DNA of 64,000 nucleotides, from contig NC_077229.1 of the NCBI RefSeq assembly GCF_027887165.1, positions 344,639,380 through 344,703,379 on the forward strand, read 5' to 3'. This DNA comes from Monodelphis domestica. Taxonomy: Eukaryota; Chordata; Mammalia; Didelphimorphia; Didelphidae. The notes below the pieces were generated by a model. That model had not been told where the DNA came from. It ran no database searches and saw only the letters and a program-made list of their open reading frames with translations. Made by a program: the position numbers and the translations under genes. Positions 1-12,623 of the stretch are shown one piece after another. Every line of letters starts with the position of its first letter. Positions within the stretch are counted from its first letter, which is position 1.

Positions 1-52
1 ATAAACTAATTTCTACCTACCTCAGTTTTCCCTAAAATTTTTAACTGTTACA
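1..52 (+). repeat. 3' end of a retroviral LTR (family 1)
   Basis: The first 52 bases match the end of the LTR at 3045-3397 (ATAAACTAATTTCTACCT, then TTACA). The rest of this LTR lies outside the window. Together with the 3' LTR it suggests a shortened provirus. Confidence 0.6.
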
Positions 53-628
53 GTTTGGTTTACCACATTGGGAAAACGAAATACTCTCAATCTTCTGATT
101 CTCTTCTTTACTGATCTTTAGTTCAGCCTTTAATAGCTACTGCCTAGCATTTTTTTTTAAGCCACATTTTTCCAAGATGATTTTTTAGAAAACCATCTTG
201 ATCAGTTCCTGCCGGCAGCCATCTGCTTCAGACTTTCTTGATTCAATATTGCTCACCTGGTCACGGCCCTGCCCACCCCAGATGACCGCTCCTGCTCTGG
301 CTACTGTTCCTGGTCTTTCTCTTGCTCACCTGGTCCCTGTTTAACCCAGTCATGATCACCTGGTGACCTGCCTGCCCAACAAACTCTAGCCTTGGAGCAG
401 ATCGTTTATCACCCAGGACTAGCTGGTAAAAAATGGGGGTATTGACCATGTGGGCGGATGGTAGGAGGGGAGAGAGACAAGAGGGAAAGAAGAAAGGTTA
501 TTTTCAAGCAGGAACTTAAAAGAATGGCTATTTTACAAGGATATCTTTTAATTACATTGATCCTTTTATGGACTTCACCTGCATGTCAGGGAAAATATTC
601 AGCTCTGTACAACCTTTCAGCTAACTTT

Positions 629-800
629 AGGGAGGCAGTTGGGTGTCTCAGTGGACTGAGAGCCAGGCCTAGAGATGGGAGGTCTTTGGTTGGAATCTGG
701 CCTGAGACACTTCATGGCCGTGTGGCCCTGAGTAGATCGCTTGGACCTCATTGCTTACCCCTTATCAATTTGCCTTCGGACAATAGACATCTAAATCGAT
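629..800 (+). repeat. tRNA-derived SINE, type A
   Basis: Shows the SINE head (GCAGTTGGGTGTCTCAGTGG), a diverged B box and the region after it (TCTGGCCTGAGACACTTC). It splits the envelope-like frame upstream. Confidence 0.7.
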
Positions 801-2139
801 AATAACCCAAGGAACTTTAAAAAGACTGGAGGTTATATATTTTAAGGCATTTCAGACTCCAATGGTTTATAAAAAAAATCTCTGTATTCTATTGCATTTT
901 ACTTATTGCTTTGTTTAAGATTTAACTTTGTGATTTTAAATTCATATATTACTGCATTCAATATTATTCTGTTACACTGAATCATTTTAATGTACTGAGT
1001 TTTGACTATTGTTAAATTCTATTGTTTTTCCCCTATAACCATATTGAACAAATATTGTTGTAATTAAGCCTATATATGAAAACAGCTTTTCTATTTTGCC
1101 TTTGTAAATTGTCACATGGAGGATAGATGGACTTCATCAGAACTGGTTACAATTGCTATAACAACCCTTGGAAAATTTAATGTGCTAAATATCTCAACTG
1201 ATTTTAAGGGTTTTTTAAACATGATTTTTAGAAATTTTTCTTAACAATTTCTGGTCATTTTTGCCTGTCCCTACCACGAGGTAAGGCCCATTCTAGTAGC
1301 TGAAGTGAAATACATTTTATAACCTCCAACCTTCCCGCATTTCTAAATATGTGAATGGAAGTTGGGGCAGTTAATCTCAGGGCATTTGTATCCCTAAAAA
1401 GCCTCTAAAAAAGGAGCATCACACATTTATACTCTTCAGCTCACTACTTTACTTCCATCAGAATGATATCTAGATTTCTTGATGATGTTCTAAAACCAAA
1501 AATGAGTTTTACTTTGTTTAAAAATATGTTTATTACCAAGGTTGAAAGATTTGCTATGATTGTAAAAACTTGTGACAAATATCCATCAGTTCATAGATTT
1601 TTTAAAAAATGCCATACAGCAACTTATGTGAAATATGATAGTGTATTTGTTTGCTATTGTAATTAATTGGGCTATTGAGAATTTGGGGTTTTTTTATAAC
1701 TACATATTTGTACTACTGTTCTTTAACAATGAAAAATGTTACCTTGTTCAATTCATTTGCTTATACTCACAGTGGATCATGGCCAGATATGAAGAGGAAA
1801 TGGATCTCATTTTTGGTGAGAAAGCCTTGTATTCTTTATTTTCTTAGCTGACACCGAGTGTCAATGATTAAAAGCTATATTTTTGAATTATTTAAAACTC
1901 TTTAATTATTATATTTTTCTTGCATGTGCAATATACTATTTATTTTTCTCTCTTTTTTATATTTGAAGCACATCACCAGCATTAAGATTTTCATTAGCTT
2001 TTTTTGATTTTGCAGTAATATATAATGCATGCCCCAAAAGCTAGAGATTATAAAAATGATGCCACTAATTGTTTAAAAAAATTATGGGACTTTACTTAAT
2101 GATTCCATCTGATTCCAGGACAAGATATACACAAAAGAG

Positions 2140-2206
2140 CCATTGCATAGTGCCAAAGAAGCACAAAGCTAAACTGCATAGTGCCAATCAAGCACAAAGT
2201 CAAAGA
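2140..2206. repeat. Short tandem duplication, unit about 31 bp, two copies
   Basis: GCATAGTGCCAA followed by AGCACAAAG occurs twice in succession with small differences. Confidence 0.55.
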
Positions 2207-3044
2207 GACCAACCAAATCCTGGTGGAATTGATATAACTTTGAGCCTAGACAAAGAGGACTTGAATGTGTTTGGGGTTCAAGGTTGCGGCTGTTTAACAT
2301 GTGTTAAAGGCAGGTCTTCCTTGTTCCACATTGCCCCAAGTATCTCAAACTTGGCTCCTACCTTGGCTTTTATATTCTGGTCCCTTTTCTGTCTTTCATA
2401 GTATGGTAACTTTCTGTAGTCCTGGCTACTTACTGGATAAATGCATCATTGCTTAGATCATTTTATTGGGCTCTGATTCAATGACCTGTTATAGATTTAT
2501 TTTTCTTTTACTTAGGATTTTTACACATAAGATTTTGATAGTCTATATTTTCATCCAATATTTTCTTTTTTATTTGGATTTTTTTCATTTCTCTCACCAA
2601 TTGATTCATATGCCTCATACCTCAGCCATGCATCCCTAAGTGATCCTGTATTTTTCAATCACCCTCTTAACGGGGGAATGTAAAAAATATCATTATTTAA
2701 ATTGCAAAGTTTAAATTCCTTTTTAGAAGAATTTTAGGTAAAGAAAGATGATACCTCTCTGAATCCAGAAACTGAACCATTGGAAAACACACCATGAAGA
2801 AGCCTCCAGAACAAAAGCTGCACAAGAATAAACTTTGGATGTGGTTGATTGAACATTTATTTGTATGTATACTTTCATGCCAAAGGGGACTGCCCCCTAA
2901 CTGGCTTTTTGTCAATGCGTACAGCAATTATTGGTTTTATTCTTTTTTTTTCTCTTATCCTCAAATTATTGTAATCCTTAAGTTGATTATGTTTTCATGA
3001 CCCTTTGGGGAAAACCTTTTTTCCCAAACGCTCAAACAGATGAA

Positions 3045-3397
3045 TGTAAAAATGGAGATTTGAATTTAGGACTTCAATCCCCAGAAGTCCTTGCTCTACT
3101 TCCCAGGATGCTTTGTAACCTCACCTGAATTCTCACCTAGACGAGATCACAAATTATTATTTAAAGGAGTTCTCCTCCTACTGAGGCTCTTTTTTCTACT
3201 TCCACTTCGGAGCAGACACGGCTCTCATGATGTGAGTGAAATTGAATTGGGCCTCTCAGCCCACCTAGCACGTGCCTTTCTTACTTGTATTTTCTTTATA
3301 TTTTAGTATTCAATAAACCTCTAAAAATATAATACTCCTTGCAGAGATAAACTAATTTCTACCTGCCTTAGTTTCCCCCTAAATTTTAATCCTTACA
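3045..3397 (+). repeat. Retroviral LTR, family 1
   Basis: Starts TGTAAAAATGGAGATT and ends CCTTACA. AATAAA occurs at about 3312, and the last 50 bp repeat the first bases of the window. A second, older copy of the family starts at 48150. Flanking bases do not form a duplication, consistent with a 3' LTR rather than a solo LTR. Confidence 0.7.
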
Positions 3398-3458
3398 GTT
3401 TCCTTTATTCCCTTTATCTGTTTTGAGTTAACACTAACTTAAGTACCCCTACTTAGAT

Positions 3459-4215
3459 TGTGAAGACAGGATTAACTCTCCTTTGTCTACTTTTGAATTG
3501 AATCAACAAAAGATTGAACACCCTACTTAGTACTGGGTAAGAAGCTATCAGGGTACTTAGAGAACTTACAAGTCACTTACTTAGAGAGATCCACCCTTTT
3601 AACCCAGTTCCAAACTTGGGAATCCTATGATCACAGTTTATACCCTCAGAAACTCAATCAGCCACAAATAACCCTTTTGATGAAGGGTTCTTCTTCCAGA
3701 ACTGTGAGAACTGGTTCTCACAAACACTTCTCCCTGGGCAGTGCTAGACAATTTGGTAACTGTGATTAGCCCCTGTGAAGAGGGGCAGGGACAAGAAATT
3801 GACATAAAAAGCCATGAATCCTATGGCTTGAGTCGGGCTTGGGAAGATAGTCTCCTGACTGGAGAGAGTCTTCAAGGAAGCTTAGCTGCGGACTGCGTCT
3901 TGGATCATGGGCTTGGAGCTTGGCCTGTGTACTATGACTCCTGGACTATTTTGTGGGGTGAGTAAAAAGCTGATTCTTTTCCTAGCTTCCATCTTGGAGG
4001 AAGCCTCCTGACTACTTACTACCAGCCTTCCTGGTTGAGAGCTAATCAAAATCTGCCTGGATTAAGATAGCATAGATAACTTTCTATCCCCTTCATATTT
4101 CTCTACTTTATTTTTTCCTCTCTATTTTAAAATAAATTTCTGACTTGATATATAGTAAATATTGGTGACCACATAATTTCATAAAATTATTGTCCACCCA
4201 TTAATTTTCACCTTT
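3459..4215 (+). repeat. Retroviral LTR, family 2 (end approximate)
   Basis: Begins TGTGAAGACAGGATTAACTC, like the LTRs at 7430 and 37101. Shared internal words include GGGCAGTGCTA and, near the end, TTGGTGACCAC. AATAAA lies near 4131. Confidence 0.6.
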
Positions 4216-5424
4216 ATGCTATCCAGATGCTATCTTTCTACTCTAATGATAAAATTATTGGACCATAATACCATAGGGTTCTGGATCTTGAACTTTCTCC
4301 CTCCTTTGACCTTCATCCCCAAACTCCTCTATGCTTCCCCACTCTGGTTCAGTTTCCTTCATATCCTGGTGAATCCAGCTCATTCAAGTGGTATGAGTAG
4401 CAAGGGTTGCTGTCCCTGGGGGCAGAGGAGGGGAAGAGGAGGAACGCAGGGAATGGCAGAGGGACCAGGGCCATGACCAGTCATGACTAGTGGGCAATGG
4501 GTAATGGTCATGAAGGTTATAATAAAGCAAGGACTTTAGGTTCCCTCTAAAATGGGGATGGGAGACAACTTCTAATTGGAAGAGGAAAAAGGGAAAGGGG
4601 CTTTGGTAGGAAGGATAAGGAAAGTCTTCCTATAAGACCTGCTATAGATGTGCTCATGGTACCTGGTATAATCTTGGTGGTGATCTCTCAGCTTCTCCTT
4701 GTAGAGGGAATCTTGCTGGGTATCCTGACTGTCAGAATTTTTAATGCTCTTATCTCTGCCTTCTTTTCTTGTTCCTTCTTTATCTTTCCTGAAGTATTTC
4801 TTCCAGATTTTTCATTTTCCAGAAATTCTTTTCATCACCTTTTTGAGTCAAGACACACCACCCCTGCTGCCACCATTGCAAAGACCAGAAGTTTGAGGAG
4901 AACCATCAGGGGGTATTGGAAAAGTGCATCACTTCCTGCTGCAGGGGTTGGAGGAGCAGGTGATATAATATTTAAACTTTTCATATATTTTAAACTTTTT
5001 TCTCCAATATTAATTTTTGAACATTAAAATTATTGATCTTAAATAACTATTTCAACATTTTTAAAAATGGACTGAGGTGGGGAAGGGCAGGGAAGATCTT
5101 CCAATGAGTCTTATTCCTCCAGGCCCTTCTGGCCTCCAAGGACATAGGACATTCAGTTTGTGATATATTTAAGAAAGCTCAGCATTTAATAAATTACTAA
5201 GTTCTAACAAAAGTTCTAATTGATCATTAGCCCAACCTAATTAAGTAAATTTTTAACAACAAAAAATTTTAGCTTACTTAAGTATTTTTTTCATTCATTC
5301 ATTCATAAGATGAACATAAATATGTCCTCCCTGAGAGATGAAGGATTTAGTTTATTAAGTTTATCATAAATGATGCAATCATAAGATCCCCATTTTTGCT
5401 TGGCACACAGCATGTTGTGAAGCA
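4216..5424. other. Unassigned intergenic DNA
   Basis: No coding or repeat family recognised. A 125-codon open frame on the plus strand (4650-5027) has no recognisable domain and is probably chance. Confidence 0.5.
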
Positions 5425-5528
5425 ATGTTAGTCAGTCAGTCAATAGACATTTATTAAATGCCTTCTTTGTGCCAGATATTATGCTAAGATCTGAGGAGTC
5501 AAAGAACTTCAAAAGATGGTCCCTGCTG

Positions 5529-6380
5529 TGAATCTTAAAATTTCTCAGACTCTACCTTGGAACATTTGGTTAAGGCTATTCCCCATTTTTAACAATGAAG
5601 GTACTTGGTCAGGAATGTATTGGGAACTCTAACATTACTCCACCCATACTTAGGCATACTTTAGGGGAAAATAAAGTTGTAAACTCCTGATGGAACAATG
5701 AGAAAAAGTCCCCCACCCATACTTATAGTGAGGCAAAAGCCCTTAAGCTAGGTCTAATTTTAGATCTAATACAAAAGGGTGCTAAGTACCTATGAAGGAC
5801 AAATTAAGCACTGAAAGGTCAAGCAACTTACAAAGGGAAAGTTTAACAAAGAGGTGTGAAGTACTCAGAAGATATAATTTATCCAGAGAAGGTGAGAACT
5901 AAAGAGTGGTGAAAACTAAGAATGGGCTGTCCTAGGAAAAGCGTCTACTGTGATTGGTAGACATGAAAATTTAGGGGAGGTGACACAAGAGAAAATTTTC
6001 TTTAAAAGGAAGGAGCTTGAGACCTCTGGAGGGAGTTCAGCTTTGGAAGCTGAATTAGAGGGTCTCTCTGAACACTAGAGCTTGCTTGGAACAATCTTGT
6101 GGTGAGTGATTAAGGACTGACTAGTCTCTCTTAGAGCCCAGGCCTAGGCCAATGGCCTAGGCCCTTTCCTACTATTTCCTCTGCCTTTCTCTCTCCCCCT
6201 TTCTTTAATTCCTTTATTTGTATTAATTAAAATCTCCATAAAACCCAGCTTATGGGTATTTTCAATATTTTGGGAATTTTCCCATGGTGACCACTTATTT
6301 TTTATTTAAATCAAGACACTAAAAATTATCTTTACAGTTTTGGCAATTCAAAGTCTTGAAACCCACATTTTCGCAGTCAC
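5529..6380 (+). repeat. LTR inserted in the L2
   Basis: The L2 sequence stops at GTCCCTGCTG and resumes at GCTGCCCTTGAG, so GCTG looks like a 4-bp target duplication (5525-5528 and 6381-6384). The insert begins TGAATC or TGTGAATC, has an AT-rich 3' part with TGGTGACCAC, and has a possible LTR end CTTTACA at 6336. The last 44 bp are unexplained. Confidence 0.55.
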
Positions 6381-7429
6381 GCTGCCCTTGAGTAGCTCAC
6401 AATTGAATGTGGGAGAAGACATAGAAATAATAGCTTACAAGCAAGCTATATACAGGAGAAAAGGGAAATAATTAATAGGGGGAAGGTTCTAGAATTAAGA
6501 AAGATTAGGAAAGGCTTCCTGAAGAAGGTAGGATTTTAGCTGGGATTTGAGGGAAGTCAGAAAAGCCAACAGGTAGAGCACATTACAGGTCTGAGGAACA
6601 GCTAGTGAAAATTCCCAGATCCAAGAGAAGCAGTGTTTTGTTCAAGAAATAGTAAAGAAGATGGCATCACTAGACAAAGAGACCTGAATGGAGAAGGTAA
6701 AAATGGGATATAAGATGTAAAAAGGCTGGAAATATAGGGAGGAATTATGAAAGTTATGAAGGTTATGAAGACTTTTGAATGCCAAAAACAGAGTATAGCT
6801 AGAGTTTATTAAGAAGGCGACGTGGTCAGATCTGTGCTTTAGGAAAATTACTTTGGCAGCTGAATGGAGAATAGACTGGAGTGGGAAGAGAGTTTTGGCA
6901 AGCTGACCAACCAGCAGGTTATTGCATTAGTCCAGGTGTGAGGGCTATGATAAGAGCCTACACTAGAGTGGTGGCAGTGTCAGAGGAAAGAATGAGTGTA
7001 TACAAGAGGTGTTATAAACCTAAAACTGACAAACTTAGCAAGAGATTGGATATGGAACATGAGAGTAAAGAACCAAGGATGACCCCTGGCTCATGAACCT
7101 AGGTAACTAAAAGGATGGTGATGCCCTTAATAGTAATAAAGTAGTTAGAAAGAAGGAAGGGATTGAGAGGAAAAGAGTTTAATTTTGGACACGTTGAATT
7201 AAAGATATCTATGGAGACATTGAGTTTGAAATATTCACTAGTTAGTTGGAGTTGCAAATCTGGATGTTAGGAGAGAGGTTAGGGCTAGATAAGTAGATTT
7301 GAGAATCATCTGCATAGAGATGAAAATTGAATCCAAGAAAACTAATGAAATCACCAGGCGAAGAAGTATAGAGGGAGAAAAAAGAAGGCCCAGGACAGAA
7401 CTTTGTGGGACACTCATAGTTAATAGGAT

Positions 7430-8175
7430 TGTGAAGGTAGGATTAACTCTCCCATTGCCTATTTTTAGCTAATCAAATCAAGAACTTAGACTACCCCTAC
7501 TTGAAGAGAGTTTGCAAGTCATTTGATAGAGTAGGTGACAATTCCAGAAGCCATTGCCCTGCCCCTGGGCAGTGCTAAGCAAATTGAAACATTGTGATTG
7601 GTTCCTGTAAAGTAGGAAAGGGACAGGAAGTGATGTGGAAAAAGGATTATGAAAAGTCCTGAACTTCCTGTCCAAGGGACTTCTCCTTTGAACTTCTCCT
7701 TTGGAGTTCATCTTTGGACACTCTGTGTTGGTGAATTGGATTGAAGGAGTAGACTATTTCCTTGGATCCTGTGTTGGCTTGTTAAGTAAGTAGCTGGCCT
7801 TCCTTTCCTGGCTTCTGGAAAGATTGGTTCTAAAGAGATCTTCCTTTCCTGGAGGAGGCTGCATTGATGGAACCCTTGATGAAGACACCACCAGGACTCC
7901 TGGTTTAAGAGATTACCATGACTCCACATGGAGATCTGGACTTGATAGCCTTTTCCGGGTGGTGAACTGGACTTCTTTGGACAGAAATTATAGGGTATCT
8001 AGCTAGGCAATACTTTCTACTTTCTTCCTACATCTATCTCTTTTATGATATATCTATTAAACAAAATTAAGAGCAGCTAACAGACTCGTGACTTAAAAGT
8101 TAATTTTTAAAATCAGCAACCACAGTATTACTTTAGAACTTCATATTTACCATAAAAACTTAAATTTAAATTCTT
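7430..8175 (+). repeat. Retroviral LTR, family 2, split by the young L1
   Basis: Begins TGTGAAGGTAGGATTAACTC, matching the LTR at 3459. It sits inside the L2 reverse transcriptase region. Its last bases (ATTCTTACA, to 10699) appear to lie on the far side of the L1 insertion. No clear target duplication. Confidence 0.6.
8160..8175. repeat. Target site duplication of the young L1 (left)
   Basis: Sixteen bases identical to 10681-10696; the last few T's merge with the poly-A complement, so the true length may be slightly shorter. Confidence 0.85.
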
Positions 8176-10680
8176 TTTTTTTTAAATATATTTTATTTGA
8201 TCATTTCCAAGCATTATTCGTTAAAGACATAGATCATTTTCTTTTCCTCCCCCCCCAACCCCCATAGCCGACGCGTAAGTCCACTGGGCATTAGATGTTT
8301 TCTTGATTTGAACCCATTGCTTTGTTGATAGTATTTGCATTAGAGTGTTCATTTAGAGTCTATCCTCTGTCATGTCCCCTCAACCTCTGTATTCAGGCAG
8401 TTGCTTTTTCTCAGTGTTTCCACTCCCATAGTTTATCCTTTGCTTATGAATGGTGTTTTTTTCTCCTGGATCCCTGCAAGTTGTTCAGGGACATTACACC
8501 GCCACTAATGGAGAAGTCCATTACGTTCGATTATACCACAGTGTATTAGTCTCTGTGTACAATGTTCTCCTGGTTCTGCTCCTCTCGCTCTGCATCACTT
8601 CCTGGAGGTTGTTCCAGTCTCCATGGAACTTCTCCACTTTATTATTCCTTTTAGCACAATAGTACTCCATCACCAACATATACCACAGTTTGTTCAGCCA
8701 TTCCCCAATTGATGGGCATCCCCTCATTTTCCAGTTTTGGGCCACCACAAAGAGCGCAGCTATGAATATTTTTGTACAAGTCTTTGTGTCCATTATCTCT
8801 TTGGGGTATAGACCCAGCAGTGCTATGGCTGGGTCAAAGGGTAGATATTCTTTTAGCACCCTTTGGGCATAGTTCCAAATTGCCCTCCAGAATGGTTGGA
8901 TCAGTTCACAGCTCCACCAGCAATGAATTAATGTCCCTATTTTGCCACATCCCCTCCAGCATTCATTACTTTCCTTTGCTGTTATGTTAGCCAATCTGCT
9001 AGGTGTGAGGTGATACCTCAGAGTTGTTTTGATTTGCATCTCTCTGATTATAAGAGATGTAGAACACTTCTTCATGTGCTTGTTAATAGTTTTGATTTCT
9101 TTATCTGAGAACTGCCTATCCATTTCCCTTGCCCATTTATCAATTGGAGAATGGCTTGATTTTTTGTACAATTGATTTAGCTCATTATAAATATGAGTAA
9201 TTAAACCTTTGTCAGAGGTTTCTATGAAGATTTTTTCCCAATTTGTTGTTTCCCTTCTGATTTTAGTTATATTGGTTTTGTTTGTACAAAAGCTTTTTAG
9301 TTTGATGTAGTCAAAATTATTTATTTTACATTTTGTGATTCTTTCTATATCTTGCTTGGTTTTAAAGCCTTTCCCCTCCCAAAGGTCTGACATGTATACT
9401 ATTCTGTGTTTACCCAATTTACTTATGGTTTCCTTCTTTATGTTTAAGTCACTCACCCATTTTGAATTTATCTTGGTGTAGGGTGTGAGGTGTTGATCTA
9501 TTCCTAGTCTCTCCCACACTGTCTTCCAATTTTCCCAGCAGTTTTTATCGAATAGTGGATTTTTGTCCCAAAAGCTGGGATCTTTGGGTTTATCGTATAC
9601 TGTCTTGCTGAGGTCGCTTTCCCCCAGTCTATTCCACTGATCTTCCTTTCTGTTTCTTAGCCAGTACCAAATTGTTTTGATGACTGCTGCTTTGTAATAT
9701 AGTTTTAGGTCAGGGACTGCAAGGCCCCCATCATATGTGTTTTTTTTCATTATTTCCCTGGATATCCTTGATCTTTTGTTCTTCCAAATGAACTTTGTTA
9801 TGGTTTTTTCTAAATCAGTGAAGAAGTATTTTGGTAGTTCAATGGGTATGGCACTAAATAGATAAATAAGTTTGGGTAGGATGGTCATTTTTATTATATT
9901 GGCTCGTCCTATCCATGAGCAGTTAATGTTTTTCCATTTGTTCAAGTCTAGTTTTAGTTGTGTGGCGAGTGTTTTGTAGTTGTGTTCATATAGTTCCTGT
10001 GTTTGTCTTGGGAGGTAGATTCCTAGGTATTTTATTTTGTCTAAGGTGATTTTGAATGGGATTTCTCTTTCTAGTTCTTGCTGCTGAGCTGTGTTGGAGA
10101 TATATAGAAAAGCTGATGATTTATGTGGGTTTATTTTGTATCCTGCAACTTTGCTAAAGTTGTTGATTATTTCAATTAGCTTTTTGGTTGAATCTCTAGG
10201 ATTCTTTAAGTAGACCATCATGTCATCTGCAAAGAGTGATAACTTGGTCTCCTCCTTGCCTATTTTGATGCCTTCAATTCCTTTATCTTCTCTAATTGCT
10301 ACTGCTAGTGTTTCTAGTACAATGTCAAATAGTAGAGGTGATAATGGGCATCCTTGTTTCACTCCTGATCTTATTGGGAATGCATCTAGTTTATCCCCAT
10401 TGCAGATGATATTAGCTGTTGGTTTTAGATATATACTGTTTATTATTTTTAGGAATGACCCTTCTATTCCTATGCTTTCTAGTGTTTTTAATAGGAATGG
10501 GTGTTGTATTTTATCAAAGGCTTTTTCTGCATCTATTGAAATAATCATGTGATTCTTGCTAGTTTGCTTGTTGATGTGGTCAATTATGTGGATGGTTTTC
10601 CTAATGTTGAACCAGCCCTGCATCCCTGGTATGAATCCTACTTGATCATGGTGAATGATCCTTCTGATCACTTGCTGGAG
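8176..10680 (-). mobile_element. Young L1 retrotransposon, 5'-truncated, with long ORF2 remainder
   Basis: A 2.5-kb insertion flanked by 16-bp duplications TTAAATTTAAATTCTT (8160-8175 and 10681-10696), with its A-tail on the low-coordinate side, so it is minus-sense. The frame is open from the truncated 5' end to TAA at 8521, over 700 codons, with no start codon of its own. It encodes the C-terminal part of L1 ORF2: reverse transcriptase motifs SIDAEKAFDKI, GVKQGCPLSPLLF and [11 protein letters not shown], and a late Cys-rich knuckle C-x3-C-x7-H-x4-C. The N-terminal endonuclease and ORF1 are missing, so it cannot move on its own. A 3' UTR of about 340 bp with a G-rich run precedes the A-tail. 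Confidence 0.92.
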
Positions 10681-10696
10681 TTAAATTTAAATTCTT
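10681..10696. repeat. Target site duplication of the young L1 (right)
   Basis: Identical to 8160-8175. Confidence 0.85.
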
Positions 10697-11983
10697 ACAT
10701 GACCTGGATAAAGATCCAGCAAAGGAGACAAGAAAAAAGCAGTTAGGTAGGAGAAATAGGAAAGAATAATATCCTGAAACCCTAGAGAAAAGAGAATATC
10801 AAGGAGAAGAGCATAATCAAAGGTGTCAAAGATTATGGAGAAGTCAAGAAAAATGAAAATTGAGAAAAGGTCATTGTATTTGGCCATTGAGAAATTATTG
10901 GTAACTTCAAAAAGGGCAATTTCAGTTGAATGAGGAGATTGAAATCTGATTATTGAAAAGAGAGTAAGAGGAGAGGGGAAATGGAGGCTCTTATCCTAGG
11001 TGTCATACTTAATGAGTTTAGCCATAAAAGGCAGAAGATATATAGGATGATAGCAACAATAGGAGGATTTTTTGAGGATGAGGGAGACCTGGGCATATTT
11101 ATAGGTAATAAGGAAGCAGCAGATAAGGAGAGATGAAAGATAAATAAGAGTGGAGGTGGAAGGGAAAATATCCTAGAGGAGATTTCTACAACTTGTACAG
11201 ATTAGCCTTAGCAAGGAGAAGGATCACCTCCTCATGTGAGATAGGGGGTGAAGGAAAAGATAGTAGCACAAGGTATCTGTGTGATATAAAATGAGACACA
11301 GGGCAGTTAATGGAGCTCTCAACAAATGGCCTCAAATTTTCAGTAAAAGCTGAGACAAGGTTCTTAACTTAAAGAGTGAGGAGGGGAAAGTGGGGTCATG
11401 GGAAGTTTGAAGAGGGATGAAAAGGTTTGGAAGAGCTACTGTGAAGAGTTGGATAGTGAATTAATTAGGGAGATTGTAGAAGGCTTGCCTTCTACAAAAA
11501 TGAGGACTCAGTTGAGTTTATGTAAAATAAGTTTGTAGTGGATCCACATGATTGTCCCCACTTTCCTTAAGCAGTACATATTTAGAAGCAAAGGCTTTGG
11601 ATGATGGAAATGGCATAAGGCTGAGGTTTGGCAAGGCATAATCTGTGATATGGTAAAGGGCCTAGGGAATGAAGAGAAGAAGATAGTGGAGACTTGAACT
11701 TATTTATCAAGGGGTCAGGATGGAAAAAGGAGGAGAGTGTGCCTACCACAGGGACGATGGCCTGGGAGAGAACCAAGTAGTTGAGGGATTAGAGGTCCCA
11801 GTGATTATGTGGAGCAGGATTTGGTATGGAAAAACAGAGGTAGAAAGAAGTCCAATAAGTTGTTATTAGATAAGGGAATTTCCAAATTCTTGTGCTTGTA
11901 GGTGGTACATTTGTGAGTAATGGCAAGACTAAGGGTATGGCTATCTTTGTGTGTGGCTGAAGTGGGATGGAAGAATGCTGTTG

Positions 11984-12084
11984 TTGTTCGGTCATTTCAA
12001 GCATGCCTGGTTCTTTCTGACTCCATTTGATCTTTTCTTGGCAAAGATACTGGAATGGTTTGCCATTCCTTCTCCAGGATGGAA
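11984..12084 (-). repeat. SINE type B fragment inside the L2
   Basis: Shows the antisense tail of the family: TTGTTGTTCGGTCATTTC, then CTTGGCAAAGATACTGGAAT and GGTTTGCCATTCCTTCTCCA. Confidence 0.7.
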
Positions 12085-12623
12085 GAGTAAGTAGGTCATG
12101 GGAAATGAGTAGGTTGAGGAACTGGAAATTTAGTGCATTAAGGGTTTATCAATATGTATGTTGAAGTCCCCTATTTTGAGAATAGGAATTGAGAAAGAAA
12201 GATTGTGAGCCAGATACTGAACTCTTTGAGAAATGGAGAGTATTCTGGAGGTCTATAAAAAACAGCTATAGGAATTTTAATTGAGGTGCGAAGTGGAGTA
12301 AATGTAGATTGTATGGACTATTCTACCTTGCTTTGAGAGGAATGAATGAAAGTTCAACCAGTGCTGAAGAGTGGCCAAGGAGGCTGTGCCATCAGGAGAG
12401 AGCCAGGTCTCAGTGAAAAACAAAAGATGGAGTAATGAAAAAGGAAAAAACAATAGATGAAAATGTTTGTTGCCTATTAAAGGTAGGACTTAAGGAGCAC
12501 TAGGAAATAGATGGGTAGCATTTGACTGGGATCTTGAAGGTCAATGGATTGAAGAAGATATTAAAAAAAGAATAGGATAGTGGGGGAGGGTTTGAGGAAA
12601 AGGGTTTAGATGATGATCTATAG

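Larger units (their letters stand above)
53..3044 (+). repeat. Presumed remnant internal region of an endogenous retrovirus
   Basis: Lies between two copies of the same LTR end. It is AT-rich, broken by stops and too short for a full provirus. From 521 a short frame (MAILQGYLLITLILLWTSPA) resembles an envelope leader peptide and is cut by a SINE at 629. From 2794 to 3000 a 68-codon frame has a hydrophobic C-terminus just before the 3' LTR. No gag, protease or polymerase motif is visible, and about 800-2690 is otherwise featureless. Retroviral origin rests mainly on the flanking LTRs. Confidence 0.4.
5425..12615 (-). repeat. Old L2 LINE, antisense, interrupted by several insertions
   Basis: The 3' end (read antisense as CAATAGACATTTATTAAATG) starts near 5438. 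On the minus strand around 7300-7420 the reverse transcriptase core is legible: a SVPQSSVLGP block followed by LYADDSQIYLSS, the CR1/L2-type YADD motif. LINE sequence is found at 5425-5526, 6381-7429, 10700-11983 and 12085 to about 12615; the gaps are younger insertions. Many stops make it non-functional. Confidence 0.75.

Noticed and set aside
5425..7400. Long conserved-looking non-coding region
   Set aside because: It matches antisense L2 order and contains the YADD reverse transcriptase core on the minus strand; similar copies occur at 20.5, 36-40 and, in sense, 60-62 kb.
8521..10671. A 716-codon open frame as a possible host gene
   Set aside because: It is the L1 ORF2 reverse transcriptase segment, inside an insertion with target duplications and an A-tail; the apparent start is GTG within the open frame.
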